Positions 27,761 through 35,011 of a DNA stretch of 64,000 nucleotides are shown piece after piece. Below the pieces are notes generated by a model. It saw only the letters and a program-made list of their open reading frames with translations. It ran no database searches and was not told where the DNA came from. This stretch comes from Nitrospirota bacterium. Its GTDB lineage: Bacteria > JACPQY01. Made by a program: the position numbers and the translations under genes. Each line of letters begins with the position of its first letter. Within the stretch, counting starts at the first letter, position 1. Location of the stretch: the NCBI GenBank assembly GCA_016180645.1, contig JACPAV010000016.1, forward strand, positions 68,214-132,213, in the 5' to 3' direction.

Positions 27761-28166
27761 TCGACTTTTGCCATTTCTCCATGCTGTGTGAACCTCACTT
27801 CACGAGGGAAGGCCATTTCTACGCCGTGAATTTTGAGACAGGAGCCGTTTTCCGGTCTCGTTTCAAAATTCATCGCTCAGAATCTCGCTCGGATGGGAAG
27901 GTATCTTCAGACACCGTTCAAGAATGGCAAATGCCGATTCGTAGGGGAGCATCTTCAGATGCTCCCCCTTGTCGGGAGGGTCTGAAGACCCTCCCCTACT
28001 TGCTCCCTCTTGTCGGGAGGGTCTGAAGACCCCCCCCTACTTGCTCCCCCTTGTCGGGAGGGTCTGAAGACCCCCCCCTACTTGCTCCCTCTTGTCGGGA
28101 GGGTCTGAAGACCCCCCCCTACGCATCATGACCAACATAAACCTTTCAAAAAATGGCAAAAGTCGA
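27761..28166. mobile_element. MITE-like element 2 (406 bp, perfect 16-bp inverted repeats) carrying family C hairpins
   Basis: TCGACTTTTGCCATTT (27761-27776) and AAATGGCAAAAGTCGA (28151-28166) are perfect inverted repeats. Inside: a hairpin TGAATTTTGA/TCAAAATTCA (27827-27872), then four units of a 41-bp tandem repeat (period seen at 27968, 28009, 28050, 28091) made of the family C arm GGGAGGGTCTGAAGACC. A second copy starts at 63862. No transposase is inside. Confidence 0.8.
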
Positions 28167-28730
28167 TCTTAGAACGAAACCGGCGTTAAGCAGGAGAAGC
28201 ATCTCCACGCCCACGTAGCCGAAGGCGCGGGGCATCTGATACCAACTGAACGGCCACCAGAGCGGCAGGCGCGGCTCCGGAGCATCGGTGGCGTCCCAGA
28301 ACACGTGGGTGGCGACGGCTGTGAAAAGGATCCATCCCCATGACGCCCGCCCCGTCACGACCCACCCGACCAGGCCCAACCCGGCCGCGAAGACCAGACT
28401 GTGCGTCACCGGCGTTTCCGTATTCATGACCTTCATGAAGTCGAAAGATCCCGCCACGATGATGTGATCGGCATCGATGGCCGTGGCCGCGAGGTAGCTC
28501 ACCGCGATGGAGATCCCCGCGCCGAGTCCCAAGGCTCTCGCGACGCTCCGGTTGATCGCAACGGCCATGAGTCCCTCGAAGACCATGGTCTCGATCACAT
28601 TCCGGCCATAGCCTGGGACGGCGACCAGGTTCAACCTCCACAGTTCGCAGGCCGCCGCAAGGGCCGCCAGGGCGCACTGATCGAGGAAGAAGCCTCTCCA
28701 CCTGGGCGTAACGCTATTCTCCAATGTCAT
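28146..28730 (-). CDS. YdjM/DUF457-type membrane metal-dependent hydrolase-like protein
   Basis: 194 residues, several membrane helices. The pattern 'IDADHIIV', 'TETPVTHSLVFAAG' and 'VATHVFWDATDAP' gives the spaced Asp/His residues of the LexA-regulated membrane hydrolase family YdjM/DUF457; activity is unproven in that family. The last eight residues (RSTFAIF-stop region) are coded by the terminal inverted repeat of MITE-like element 2, so the original C-terminus has been cut or replaced. Confidence 0.7.
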   Translation of the reverse strand: MTLENSVTPRWRGFFLDQCALAALAAACELWRLNLVAVPGYGRNVIETMVFEGLMAVAINRSVARALGLGAGISIAVSYLAATAIDADHIIVAGSFDFMKVMNTETPVTHSLVFAAGLGLVGWVVTGRASWGWILFTAVATHVFWDATDAPEPRLPLWWPFSWYQMPRAFGYVGVEMLLLLNAGFVLRSTFAIF

Positions 28731-28750
28731 TGTGGTTTTCCGGAAACGCC

Positions 28751-28895
28751 GTGAAGCGATATCCCGAAGGGAGATTGCTTCGCTTCGCCCCGTTCAGCGG
28801 GGCTTCGCTCGCAATGACCTGGCGTGGGTGTCATTGCGAGGGTCGGGGGTCCTGGCCCGGCCCGAAGCAATCCCAGCCAAGACGGGTCCCAAAGA
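28751..28895. repeat. ATTGCTTCG/GAAGCAAT interspersed repeat
   Basis: GGGAGATTGCTTCGCTTCGC ... GCTTCGCTCGCAATGAC ... GTCATTGCGAGGG ... GGCCCGAAGCAATCCC form two facing hairpins. It fills the gap between the YdjM-like gene start and the nadE stop. Repeats of this wording are widespread in uncultured bacteria (recalled, not searched). Confidence 0.7.
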
Positions 28896-28898
28896 CCC

Positions 28899-30671
28899 TC
28901 ATCCGCGGAAACGGTTCGTCAGCGGCATTCGACGGTCCCGCCCGAACGCCTTCGGCGTGATTTTCACCCCGGGAGCGGCCTGGCGCCTCTTGTACTCGCT
29001 CCGCTCCACCAGCCCGGCCACCCGCTCAACCAGCTTTCGGTCCTGCCCCGAGCGGGCGATCTCATCCACGCTCCGATCCTCCTCCACATATTGCTTCAGA
29101 ATGGGGTCGAGCACTTCGTAGGGTGGAAGGGAGTCCGTATCCTTTTGATTCGCCCGAAGCTCAGCCGTGGGCGCCTTTTCCAACACCCGATCGGGAATCA
29201 CCCCACTACCCGAAACGCCGCCGGAGGCGGCGGTGAGTTTTCGGCCCGTCGGGCCTGTTTCGGGTGGTGGGGTCACCGGTCCGATCGTATTCCGGTAACG
29301 TGACAACCTGTACACGAGGGTCTTTGGGATGTCCTTGATCACGGCGAACCCCCCGGCGGTGTCCCCGTACAAGGTGCAGTATCCCGTGCTGATTTCACTC
29401 TTGTTGCCCGTGGTGAGGACGAGCCGGCCGAATTTGTTCGAGAGGGTCATCAAAAGCGTTCCCCGGATACGAGCCTGGAGGTTTTCCTCCGCCTCCGACG
29501 GCGGGAGCCCGGCGAAATCCCGGCTGAGCACTTCCAGCATGGCCTTGAAAGGCGGTTCGATGGGAACGATCCGGAAATCGATCCGGAGCCGATCGGCCAG
29601 TTCTTTCGCATCCACCACACTCTCCTCCGAAGTGAACCGCGAGGGAAGCGCAAATCCGACCACGTTTTCGGAACCGAGCGCATCGGCGGCGATCGCGGCC
29701 GTCAGAGCCGAATCAATCCCGCCGCTCAGGCCGATGAGGACCTTGGTGAAACCATTCTTGCGCACATAGTCTCCGGTCCCCATCACCAGCGCTTTGTAGA
29801 TCTCCGCCTCCTCCTCGAGCGCGTCGAGCCGGGCCGGCGCCAAAGCCGGGCGGGATATCGGCGCACCCAGCCTGAAGTTGGCGCATCGGAGCCTTCCGGG
29901 CCTCCCGTACGGACGCTTTGACTCGAACTCCATATCCACCACCACGAAATCTTCCTCGAACTGGAGGCCCCGCGCCACAACGCGGCCAAAGGGATTCACC
30001 ACCAGACTGTGCCCATCGAACACGAGCTCATCCTGGCCGCCCACGCAATTGCAGTACAGTACCCAGGCGCGCCCCGCCTTCGCCCATCCCTTCAAAAGCT
30101 TGAGACGCTCGTGCACTTTCCCGGCATGGTACGGGGAGGAGGAGAGATTGAGCAGCAGCTCGACCTTTCCCTTCTCACAAAGAGCCCTGCACGGCCCTTC
30201 CGGGCTCCACAGGTCCTCACAAATGGTCACACCGGCTCGGATCCCGTTGAGCGAGAGGACGAGCGGCTGCGACCCCTCGGAAAAATACCGCTTCTCGTCG
30301 AACACCCCATAGTTGGGAAGGAGGATCTTGTGGTAGACCGCGTGGACGCTTCCGGCACGACACACGGCCGCCGCGTTGTACCGCTTCTGCCCCTGAAGAT
30401 GTACGCACCCGATGAGGACGATCGTGCGGCGGGTCTCCCGCGCTGCCTTCCAAACGGCGGCAAGGCTCGACTCGACGAACTTCTTCTTGAAGAGCAAGTC
30501 CTCCGGGGGATATCCGGTCATCACCAGCTCCGGGGTCAGGAGAACATCGGCCCCCATGGATTCGGCCCTTCGAATGGCGTCCCGCACCTTGCGCGCATTC
30601 CCTTCAAGATCGCCCACGGTCGGGTTGATCTGCGCCAAGGCCACCCGAAGAGTCTGAGCCGATTTCTTCAT
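28899..30671 (-). CDS. nadE: glutamine-dependent NAD+ synthetase
   Basis: 590 residues. The N-terminal nitrilase-type glutaminase (1-280) has 'LTPELVMTGYPPEDLL' (Glu), 'YHKILLPNYGVFDE' (Lys) and 'TICEDLW' (Cys). The C-terminal synthetase has the PP-loop GLSGGIDSALTA (about 317), 'TTGNKSE' and 'DSLPPYEVLD'. It makes NAD from deamido-NAD and ammonia from Gln. Between 'LVYRLSRYRN' and 'IPDRVLEKAPTAELR', normally adjacent, about 30 extra residues are coded by a palindromic element (29200-29273). Its ATG overlaps the stop of the NtrC-type gene, so it is third in an ntrB-ntrC-nadE operon. Confidence 0.95.
   Translation of the reverse strand: MKKSAQTLRVALAQINPTVGDLEGNARKVRDAIRRAESMGADVLLTPELVMTGYPPEDLLFKKKFVESSLAAVWKAARETRRTIVLIGCVHLQGQKRYNAAAVCRAGSVHAVYHKILLPNYGVFDEKRYFSEGSQPLVLSLNGIRAGVTICEDLWSPEGPCRALCEKGKVELLLNLSSSPYHAGKVHERLKLLKGWAKAGRAWVLYCNCVGGQDELVFDGHSLVVNPFGRVVARGLQFEEDFVVVDMEFESKRPYGRPGRLRCANFRLGAPISRPALAPARLDALEEEAEIYKALVMGTGDYVRKNGFTKVLIGLSGGIDSALTAAIAADALGSENVVGFALPSRFTSEESVVDAKELADRLRIDFRIVPIEPPFKAMLEVLSRDFAGLPPSEAEENLQARIRGTLLMTLSNKFGRLVLTTGNKSEISTGYCTLYGDTAGGFAVIKDIPKTLVYRLSRYRNTIGPVTPPPETGPTGRKLTAASGGVSGSGVIPDRVLEKAPTAELRANQKDTDSLPPYEVLDPILKQYVEEDRSVDEIARSGQDRKLVERVAGLVERSEYKRRQAAPGVKITPKAFGRDRRMPLTNRFRG
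29200..29273. repeat. cruciform element inserted in nadE
   Basis: Arms ACCCCACTACCCGAAAC (29200-29216) and GTTTCGGGTGGTGGGGT (29257-29273) are inverted with one mismatch. Between them sit two perfect hairpins, GCCGCC-GGA-GGCGGC and GGCCC-GTC-GGGCC. It adds a Gly/Pro/Thr/Ser-rich loop to NadE without breaking the frame. Confidence 0.85.
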
Positions 30672-32062
30672 GTCCGTTTCCTTCTCAGCGTGTTTCGATG
30701 GATGCCCAGGATTTCCGCGGCCTTCATCTGGTTCCCCCGCGTATGCTCCAGCGTCTCTCGAATCAGCATGTCGTCCAGCTCAGCCCTGAATCGATCGGCC
30801 AAACCGCTCTCGCCGGCCTTCAGGCGCTCTTGGACCTCTCTCGACAGCCCCACCCTCCAATCCCCTCCCGGTCTTCCAACGCCCGATTGCACCTGGTCCG
30901 GCAGCAAATCCGGCGTGATAGGCCGCTCCCGATGAATGGCCACGAGTTTCTTGATCAGGTTCTTCAGCTCGCGGACATTCCCCGGGAACTCATAGCGGGC
31001 AAGGGCATCGATCGCCTCGGCGGTCGGACCGCCGCCTCGGAGACGGTTTTCCCGCAAGGCCTCCTCTGTAAACATTCGGACGAGGGGGGGAATATCGGGC
31101 CGTCTCTGACGCAACGGCGGGATGGAGATCTCGATCACGGCAAGCCGATAGTACAAATCCTCGCGGAAGCGGCCCTGCCGAACGCGCTCCTGCAGGTCCG
31201 TATTCGATGCGCAAAGAACCCGCGCATCGACCTTCATGCTTCTGGAGGTTCCCAGCGGAGTGACTTCCTTGTCTTGGAGCACCCTCAAGAGCTTGGCTTG
31301 CGCATCCAGCGGAAGTTCGCCCACCTCATCCAGGAACAACGTTCCCCGATGGGCCATCGCAAATTTTCCCGACTTGCTGCGGTCGGCCCCCGTAAACGCT
31401 CCGCGCTCGTAGCCGAACAATTCGGCTTCCACCAGCCCCGCGGGGATCGCGGCGCAATTCACGCTCAAGAATGGGCCGTCCTTTCGGTGACTGTGTGTGT
31501 GGATCAGGCGGGCCACCACCTCCTTGCCGACTCCGCTTTCACCCGAGAGGAGGACCGTTTCCTCGGAGGACGCCGCTCGACCGGCCAGTTTGAACACATC
31601 CTGCATGGCGGGACTGACACCAATGACCGATTCCTGCTCAAGCCCCGGTTTCGGCACGGCTTCTCTTCCACGTCCCGCGCTTGCCGTCGGCCTCTGGACG
31701 CTGGACGCCACGGCATCCTTGACCACGGAACGAAGACGATCGATGTCGAACGGCTTCACGACGTAGTCGTATGCTCCCCAACGCATCGCTTCCATGACGA
31801 ACGTGTGCTCCGCGTGACCCGTAATCACAATCACGTAGGGCGGATCCGGAAGGACCGAGATCTCACGAAGCAGGTCTATCCCCTTCGGTTCCGGAAGAAA
31901 GAGGTCCAGGAGGACCACGCCCGGCTTGAGCCTACGGATCTCAGGAAGCGCCTCGTCCGCCCCGGTCGCTTCATGAACGTCCAGACCTTCGGAGGCGAGC
32001 GCCTTGCGAATGATCGATCGCGCCGAGGGATCGTCGTCCACCACCAGGAGCCGGGCGCTCAC
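30668..32062 (-). CDS. NtrC-family sigma-54 response regulator
   Basis: 464 residues: receiver domain (1-120; 'VVLLDLFLPEP' with phospho-Asp, 'DYVVKPFD' with Lys), sigma-54 AAA+ domain (about 145-375) with Walker A GESGVGKE, the GAFTGAD loop that contacts sigma-54, 'LFLDEVGELP', and a C-terminal Fis-type helix-turn-helix (MKAAEILGIHRNTLRRK). It activates sigma-54 promoters when phosphorylated, presumably by the kinase encoded just upstream. Its stop overlaps the nadE ATG (ATGA). Targets unknown. Confidence 0.93.
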   Translation of the reverse strand: MSARLLVVDDDPSARSIIRKALASEGLDVHEATGADEALPEIRRLKPGVVLLDLFLPEPKGIDLLREISVLPDPPYVIVITGHAEHTFVMEAMRWGAYDYVVKPFDIDRLRSVVKDAVASSVQRPTASAGRGREAVPKPGLEQESVIGVSPAMQDVFKLAGRAASSEETVLLSGESGVGKEVVARLIHTHSHRKDGPFLSVNCAAIPAGLVEAELFGYERGAFTGADRSKSGKFAMAHRGTLFLDEVGELPLDAQAKLLRVLQDKEVTPLGTSRSMKVDARVLCASNTDLQERVRQGRFREDLYYRLAVIEISIPPLRQRRPDIPPLVRMFTEEALRENRLRGGGPTAEAIDALARYEFPGNVRELKNLIKKLVAIHRERPITPDLLPDQVQSGVGRPGGDWRVGLSREVQERLKAGESGLADRFRAELDDMLIRETLEHTRGNQMKAAEILGIHRNTLRRKRT

Positions 32063-32073
32063 TCCGCAGCCCC

Positions 32074-32104
32074 AATTTGAGATTTGAGATTTGAGATTTG
32101 AGAT
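32074..32104. repeat. TTTGAGA heptamer tandem repeat
   Basis: Four copies of the 7-mer TTTGAGA in a row, in the 61-bp gap between the NtrB-like and NtrC-like genes. A slippage-prone simple repeat. Confidence 0.8.
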
Positions 32105-32123
32105 CCAAGAGGGGGTGAGGCCA

Positions 32124-33116
32124 TCAGGCCCTCCTCAGCGGAAGCAGAATCTCGAACATGCCTCGCTCCGGATAGTGGAGGAGGCCCCGATGTTCTTTGA
32201 TGATCCGATAGGAAATCGCGAGTCCCAGTCCCAACCCCTTGTCCTTCGAGGACCGATAGGGGGCGAAGAGCCAGTTTTCGAAACCGTCGGGAAGACCCGG
32301 GCCCGTGTCCTGAATAAGAATCGAAACCATGTTCCGTCCCGGCGTGTACACCGAGTCCATGGAGAGGCGCGTGGACAGTGTGATCTTCCCCCGTTCGCGC
32401 ATGGCCTCGATGGCATTCTTCACGAGGTTGGACACGGCGCGCTTGAGCTTTTCGGCATCGACCGGAATCGGGGGCAGGCTGGGATCGAATCGGCGTTCTA
32501 CGTCGATCCCTTTTTCCTTCATCATGCCCCTGAACAGACCGAGGGCGTCATCGAGCATTTCATGAATGTTCGTTTCCCTGAATTCGAACGACGTCGGTTT
32601 CGACAATTCCACCATCTCCAGCACCATGGCCTCGAGGCGCCTCGTTTCCGTTTCGAGAATCCGAACGAGCTCGGGGTCGAACCCTTCTTTCAGGAGCTGG
32701 GCCGCCCCTTTTACTCCCGTGAGGGGGCCTTTCATTTCGTGCAGGATCTCGCTCGCGACTTTGGCCAGAAGGACCAGCGTCTCCTCGCGGCGGGACTCAT
32801 CTTCCATGGCTCGGAAGCGGGTGATGTTCCTCATGAGAATCACGAAAATGTCCCCCGGTCCCGCCACCGGAAAAAGGTCCAGGAGAAACGTGTAGGGAGC
32901 GAAGTTCCACCACATTCCGCGAACGCTTCGGCCCGAACGCAGCGTGGAGATTTCCGCAGCCATCCCTTTCAGAGCATCCAGTGCTCGCTCGCGACCGATC
33001 ATCGTTAGAAGCTCCTGTGCGGCGGGATTCGTGTAGTGGAGATGCCCTCCGGAATCCGCCACGAGCACGGCATCCTGGATGTTATCCAGAATCGCAGAAG
33101 GTTCACAGGTACCCAC
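32124..33116 (-). CDS. NtrB-type sensor histidine kinase with PAS domain
   Basis: 330 residues, no membrane segment. PAS domain (about 1-115: 'ILDNIQDAVLVADSGG', 'NPAAQELL'), HisKA with 'ASEILHEMKGPLTGVKGAAQLL' (phospho-His), and HATPase with 'NLVKNAIEAM', 'DTGPGLP', 'KGLGLGLAIS'. Cytoplasmic, so it senses an internal signal. It is first in the operon with the NtrC-type regulator and nadE. ATG 33116 lies 8 nt after a TATAAT box. Confidence 0.92.
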   Translation of the reverse strand: MGTCEPSAILDNIQDAVLVADSGGHLHYTNPAAQELLTMIGRERALDALKGMAAEISTLRSGRSVRGMWWNFAPYTFLLDLFPVAGPGDIFVILMRNITRFRAMEDESRREETLVLLAKVASEILHEMKGPLTGVKGAAQLLKEGFDPELVRILETETRRLEAMVLEMVELSKPTSFEFRETNIHEMLDDALGLFRGMMKEKGIDVERRFDPSLPPIPVDAEKLKRAVSNLVKNAIEAMRERGKITLSTRLSMDSVYTPGRNMVSILIQDTGPGLPDGFENWLFAPYRSSKDKGLGLGLAISYRIIKEHRGLLHYPERGMFEILLPLRRA

Positions 33117-33124
33117 GTTGCTGC

Positions 33125-33153
33125 ATTATAGTGCATCCCGAACGGTCTGACAG
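33125..33153 (-). promoter_or_regulatory. ntrB-ntrC-nadE promoter, leaderless
   Basis: On the minus strand CTGTCA (33153-33148), 17-nt spacer, TATAAT (33130-33125), ATG at 33116. The predicted leader is about 2 nt. Confidence 0.7.
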
Positions 33154-33251
33154 CGAGCAAATCAGAATCCCAAGAGCATTTGCCAACCCTTCGGTACTCA
33201 TGCAAGGTTGGGACACATGGTGTTTGCAGCATTCAAGATCGGAGGTCGAAA

Positions 33252-34337
33252 GTGAAGGCCGTACTTCTCAATCGCCACGGCGGGCTCGATGCGCTGGAGA
33301 TGGGCACCTTGCCGGAACCGAGGGCGGAGGCCGGAGAGGCGGTGGTCCGCGTAAAAGCGTGCGGCCTGAATCATCTGGACGTGTGGGTGCGAAAGGGCCT
33401 GCCGAACCTGAAGCTCGATTACCCTCACGTGCTGGGGTCGGACATCGCGGGAATCGTGGATGACATCAAAGGCTCTCCGCCGCCCTTTCCGCAAGGCTCC
33501 AAGGACGGCGAATGGAAGGGTCAGGTCTCTCCGCCGCCGGGGATCGCCGCGGGGACACGCGTCGTTCTTTTTCCAGGGTTGACTTGTGGTTATTGCCCCC
33601 CGTGTATTTCCGGTCAGGACGACATGTGCCGGGAGTTCAAGCTTTTCGGAGAGCACGTATCGGGTGGATACACCGAAAAGATCAAGGTGCCCGTGCGCAA
33701 TCTGGTGGCGATTCCGGACACGCTGAGTTTCGTCCAGGCCGCCTGTATTCCCGTTGCGTATCTCACAGCGTGGCACATGGTGGTGAACCGGGCACGCGTG
33801 CAGCCGGACGAGTGGGTACTGGTGACGGCGGCCGCGAGCGGCGTCAGCACGGGCGCGATCCAGATCGCCAAAATCTTCGGAGCGCAGGTCATTGCCGCGG
33901 CCTCCTCCAAGGAGAAACTCGCGAAAGCCAGGGAACTCGGCGCCGATGTTCTCGTGGACTACTCCAAGCCGGAATGGTCTCGGGAGGTGAAGAAGATTAC
34001 GAATCGCCGCGGGGTGGATGTCATCCTAGACCACGTCGGCCAGTCGAAATGGGAAGACTACATTCCCATCCTTGCCAAAGGCGGGCGGCTGGTCATTTGC
34101 GGCGCATCGAGCGGCCACGAAGGGAAGACCGATCTGCGCCACGTTTTTTTCCGGCGGCTCTCGATCCTCGGATCCACCATGGGGTCGTCGACCGAATTCC
34201 GGCAACTCGTGGATTACGTCGGGCGGGGGCGGATCAAGCCCGTGATTTACAAGACCCTTCCACTCGAACAGGCCCGCGAGGCGCACCGAATCCTCGAGGA
34301 ACGCGAGGTCATCGGCAAGGTCGTCCTGGAAATATAG
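33252..34337 (+). CDS. zinc-type MDR alcohol dehydrogenase/quinone reductase
   Basis: 361 residues from GTG 33252, chosen because GGAGG lies 6 nt upstream. GroES-like N-terminal domain with the structural-zinc Cys set CGYCPPC....C (about 115-130), then a Rossmann domain ('VLVTAAASGVSTGAIQIAKIFGAQV') and 'GADVLVDYSK'. NAD(P)-dependent; substrate not predictable. Between 'DIAGIVDDI' and 'AAGTRVVLFPG' there are about 25 extra residues rich in Pro/Gly, flanked in DNA by a direct repeat CTCTCCGCCGCC, so this loop looks inserted. Confidence 0.88.
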   Translation: MKAVLLNRHGGLDALEMGTLPEPRAEAGEAVVRVKACGLNHLDVWVRKGLPNLKLDYPHVLGSDIAGIVDDIKGSPPPFPQGSKDGEWKGQVSPPPGIAAGTRVVLFPGLTCGYCPPCISGQDDMCREFKLFGEHVSGGYTEKIKVPVRNLVAIPDTLSFVQAACIPVAYLTAWHMVVNRARVQPDEWVLVTAAASGVSTGAIQIAKIFGAQVIAAASSKEKLAKARELGADVLVDYSKPEWSREVKKITNRRGVDVILDHVGQSKWEDYIPILAKGGRLVICGASSGHEGKTDLRHVFFRRLSILGSTMGSSTEFRQLVDYVGRGRIKPVIYKTLPLEQAREAHRILEEREVIGKVVLEI

Positions 34338-34356
34338 AGGCTTCAAATGCGCGCTC

Positions 34357-34413
34357 GGTAGCCGCACCCTTCACGGGTGCGTCTTCGGACGCAGGCTGAA
34401 GCCTGCGCCTACC
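34357..34413. repeat. palindromic repeat family B (GGTAGCCGC ... GCGCCTACC)
   Basis: Starts GGTAGCCGCACCCTTCACG, ends GAAGCCTGCGCCTACC. Lies between two convergent genes and may act as a transcript end. Confidence 0.8.
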
Positions 34414-34422
34414 GTGTAGTGC

Positions 34423-34977
34423 TCAGCCCACCCCTTCGGATATCTTCTCGGATTCGAAAACGAAGAACTCCATTCCCGGCTTTTTCCACGCATCCGACGG
34501 GAGGCCGGCCTTGCGGCACGTTTCCGATAGGAACGTGTCGCGGTCCCACCCATTTTCCACCGGCACTTGGGGGAGGAGCACTCCCCGCTTGTGCTGTTTC
34601 ATCACGCAGAGACCGTGTCGGCCGATATCAATTTCGGACAGATCCTTGATCGATCTGAGCGGCGTCAAGATGGAAAGCTCGATTTCGATCTCACCCAATT
34701 CCTTCGCCTCGACGGGCAGAAACCGGGGATCTTCGGAGGCCGCGGCCACCGTCAGATCCTGAAGCATCTCGACGAACGATTTTCGAGGCGCCAGCGATCC
34801 GATACATCCTCTCAACTCTCCCGAACGGCGCAGAGTGACAAAGAGACCCGATCCCGGCACATCCGGTGCGCCCGACTCAAGAGTGGGCTTCTCCCCCGTT
34901 CGGACAAAGCGATCCAGCGTGCTCCGTGAGAGGCGCAAGAGTTCTCTCGAAGCCTCCGGTGAAAGGCCCACAAACAA
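34423..34977 (-). CDS. amrA: AMMECR1-domain protein (AmrA)
   Basis: 184 residues, all one AMMECR1 domain: 'GLFVTLRRSGELRGCIGS' is the signature, followed by 'EDPRFLPV', 'ELSILTPLR' and 'GVLLPQVPVENGWD'. In many bacteria it sits with AmrB (Memo) and AmrS (radical SAM), but neither is next to it here. Biochemical role not firmly known. It lies downstream of the TldD/PmbA-family gene, separated by 34 bp. Confidence 0.9.
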   Translation of the reverse strand: MFVGLSPEASRELLRLSRSTLDRFVRTGEKPTLESGAPDVPGSGLFVTLRRSGELRGCIGSLAPRKSFVEMLQDLTVAAASEDPRFLPVEAKELGEIEIELSILTPLRSIKDLSEIDIGRHGLCVMKQHKRGVLLPQVPVENGWDRDTFLSETCRKAGLPSDAWKKPGMEFFVFESEKISEGVG

Positions 34978-35011
34978 AGTGTAGACCTTTCCAGCCGGAG
35001 GGAAAAGGCGG

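Noticed and set aside
27721-28026. 101-codon plus-strand frame across the MITE-like elements
   Set aside because: It spans repeat boundaries and consists of translated palindromes.
27968-28128. CRISPR array suggested by four regular 41-bp repeats
   Set aside because: Units are directly adjacent with no unique spacers and no cas genes; they are an amplified hairpin arm inside a MITE-like element.
30698-32080. 460-codon plus-strand frame opposite the NtrC-type gene
   Set aside because: Antisense shadow; the minus strand carries all NtrC motifs.
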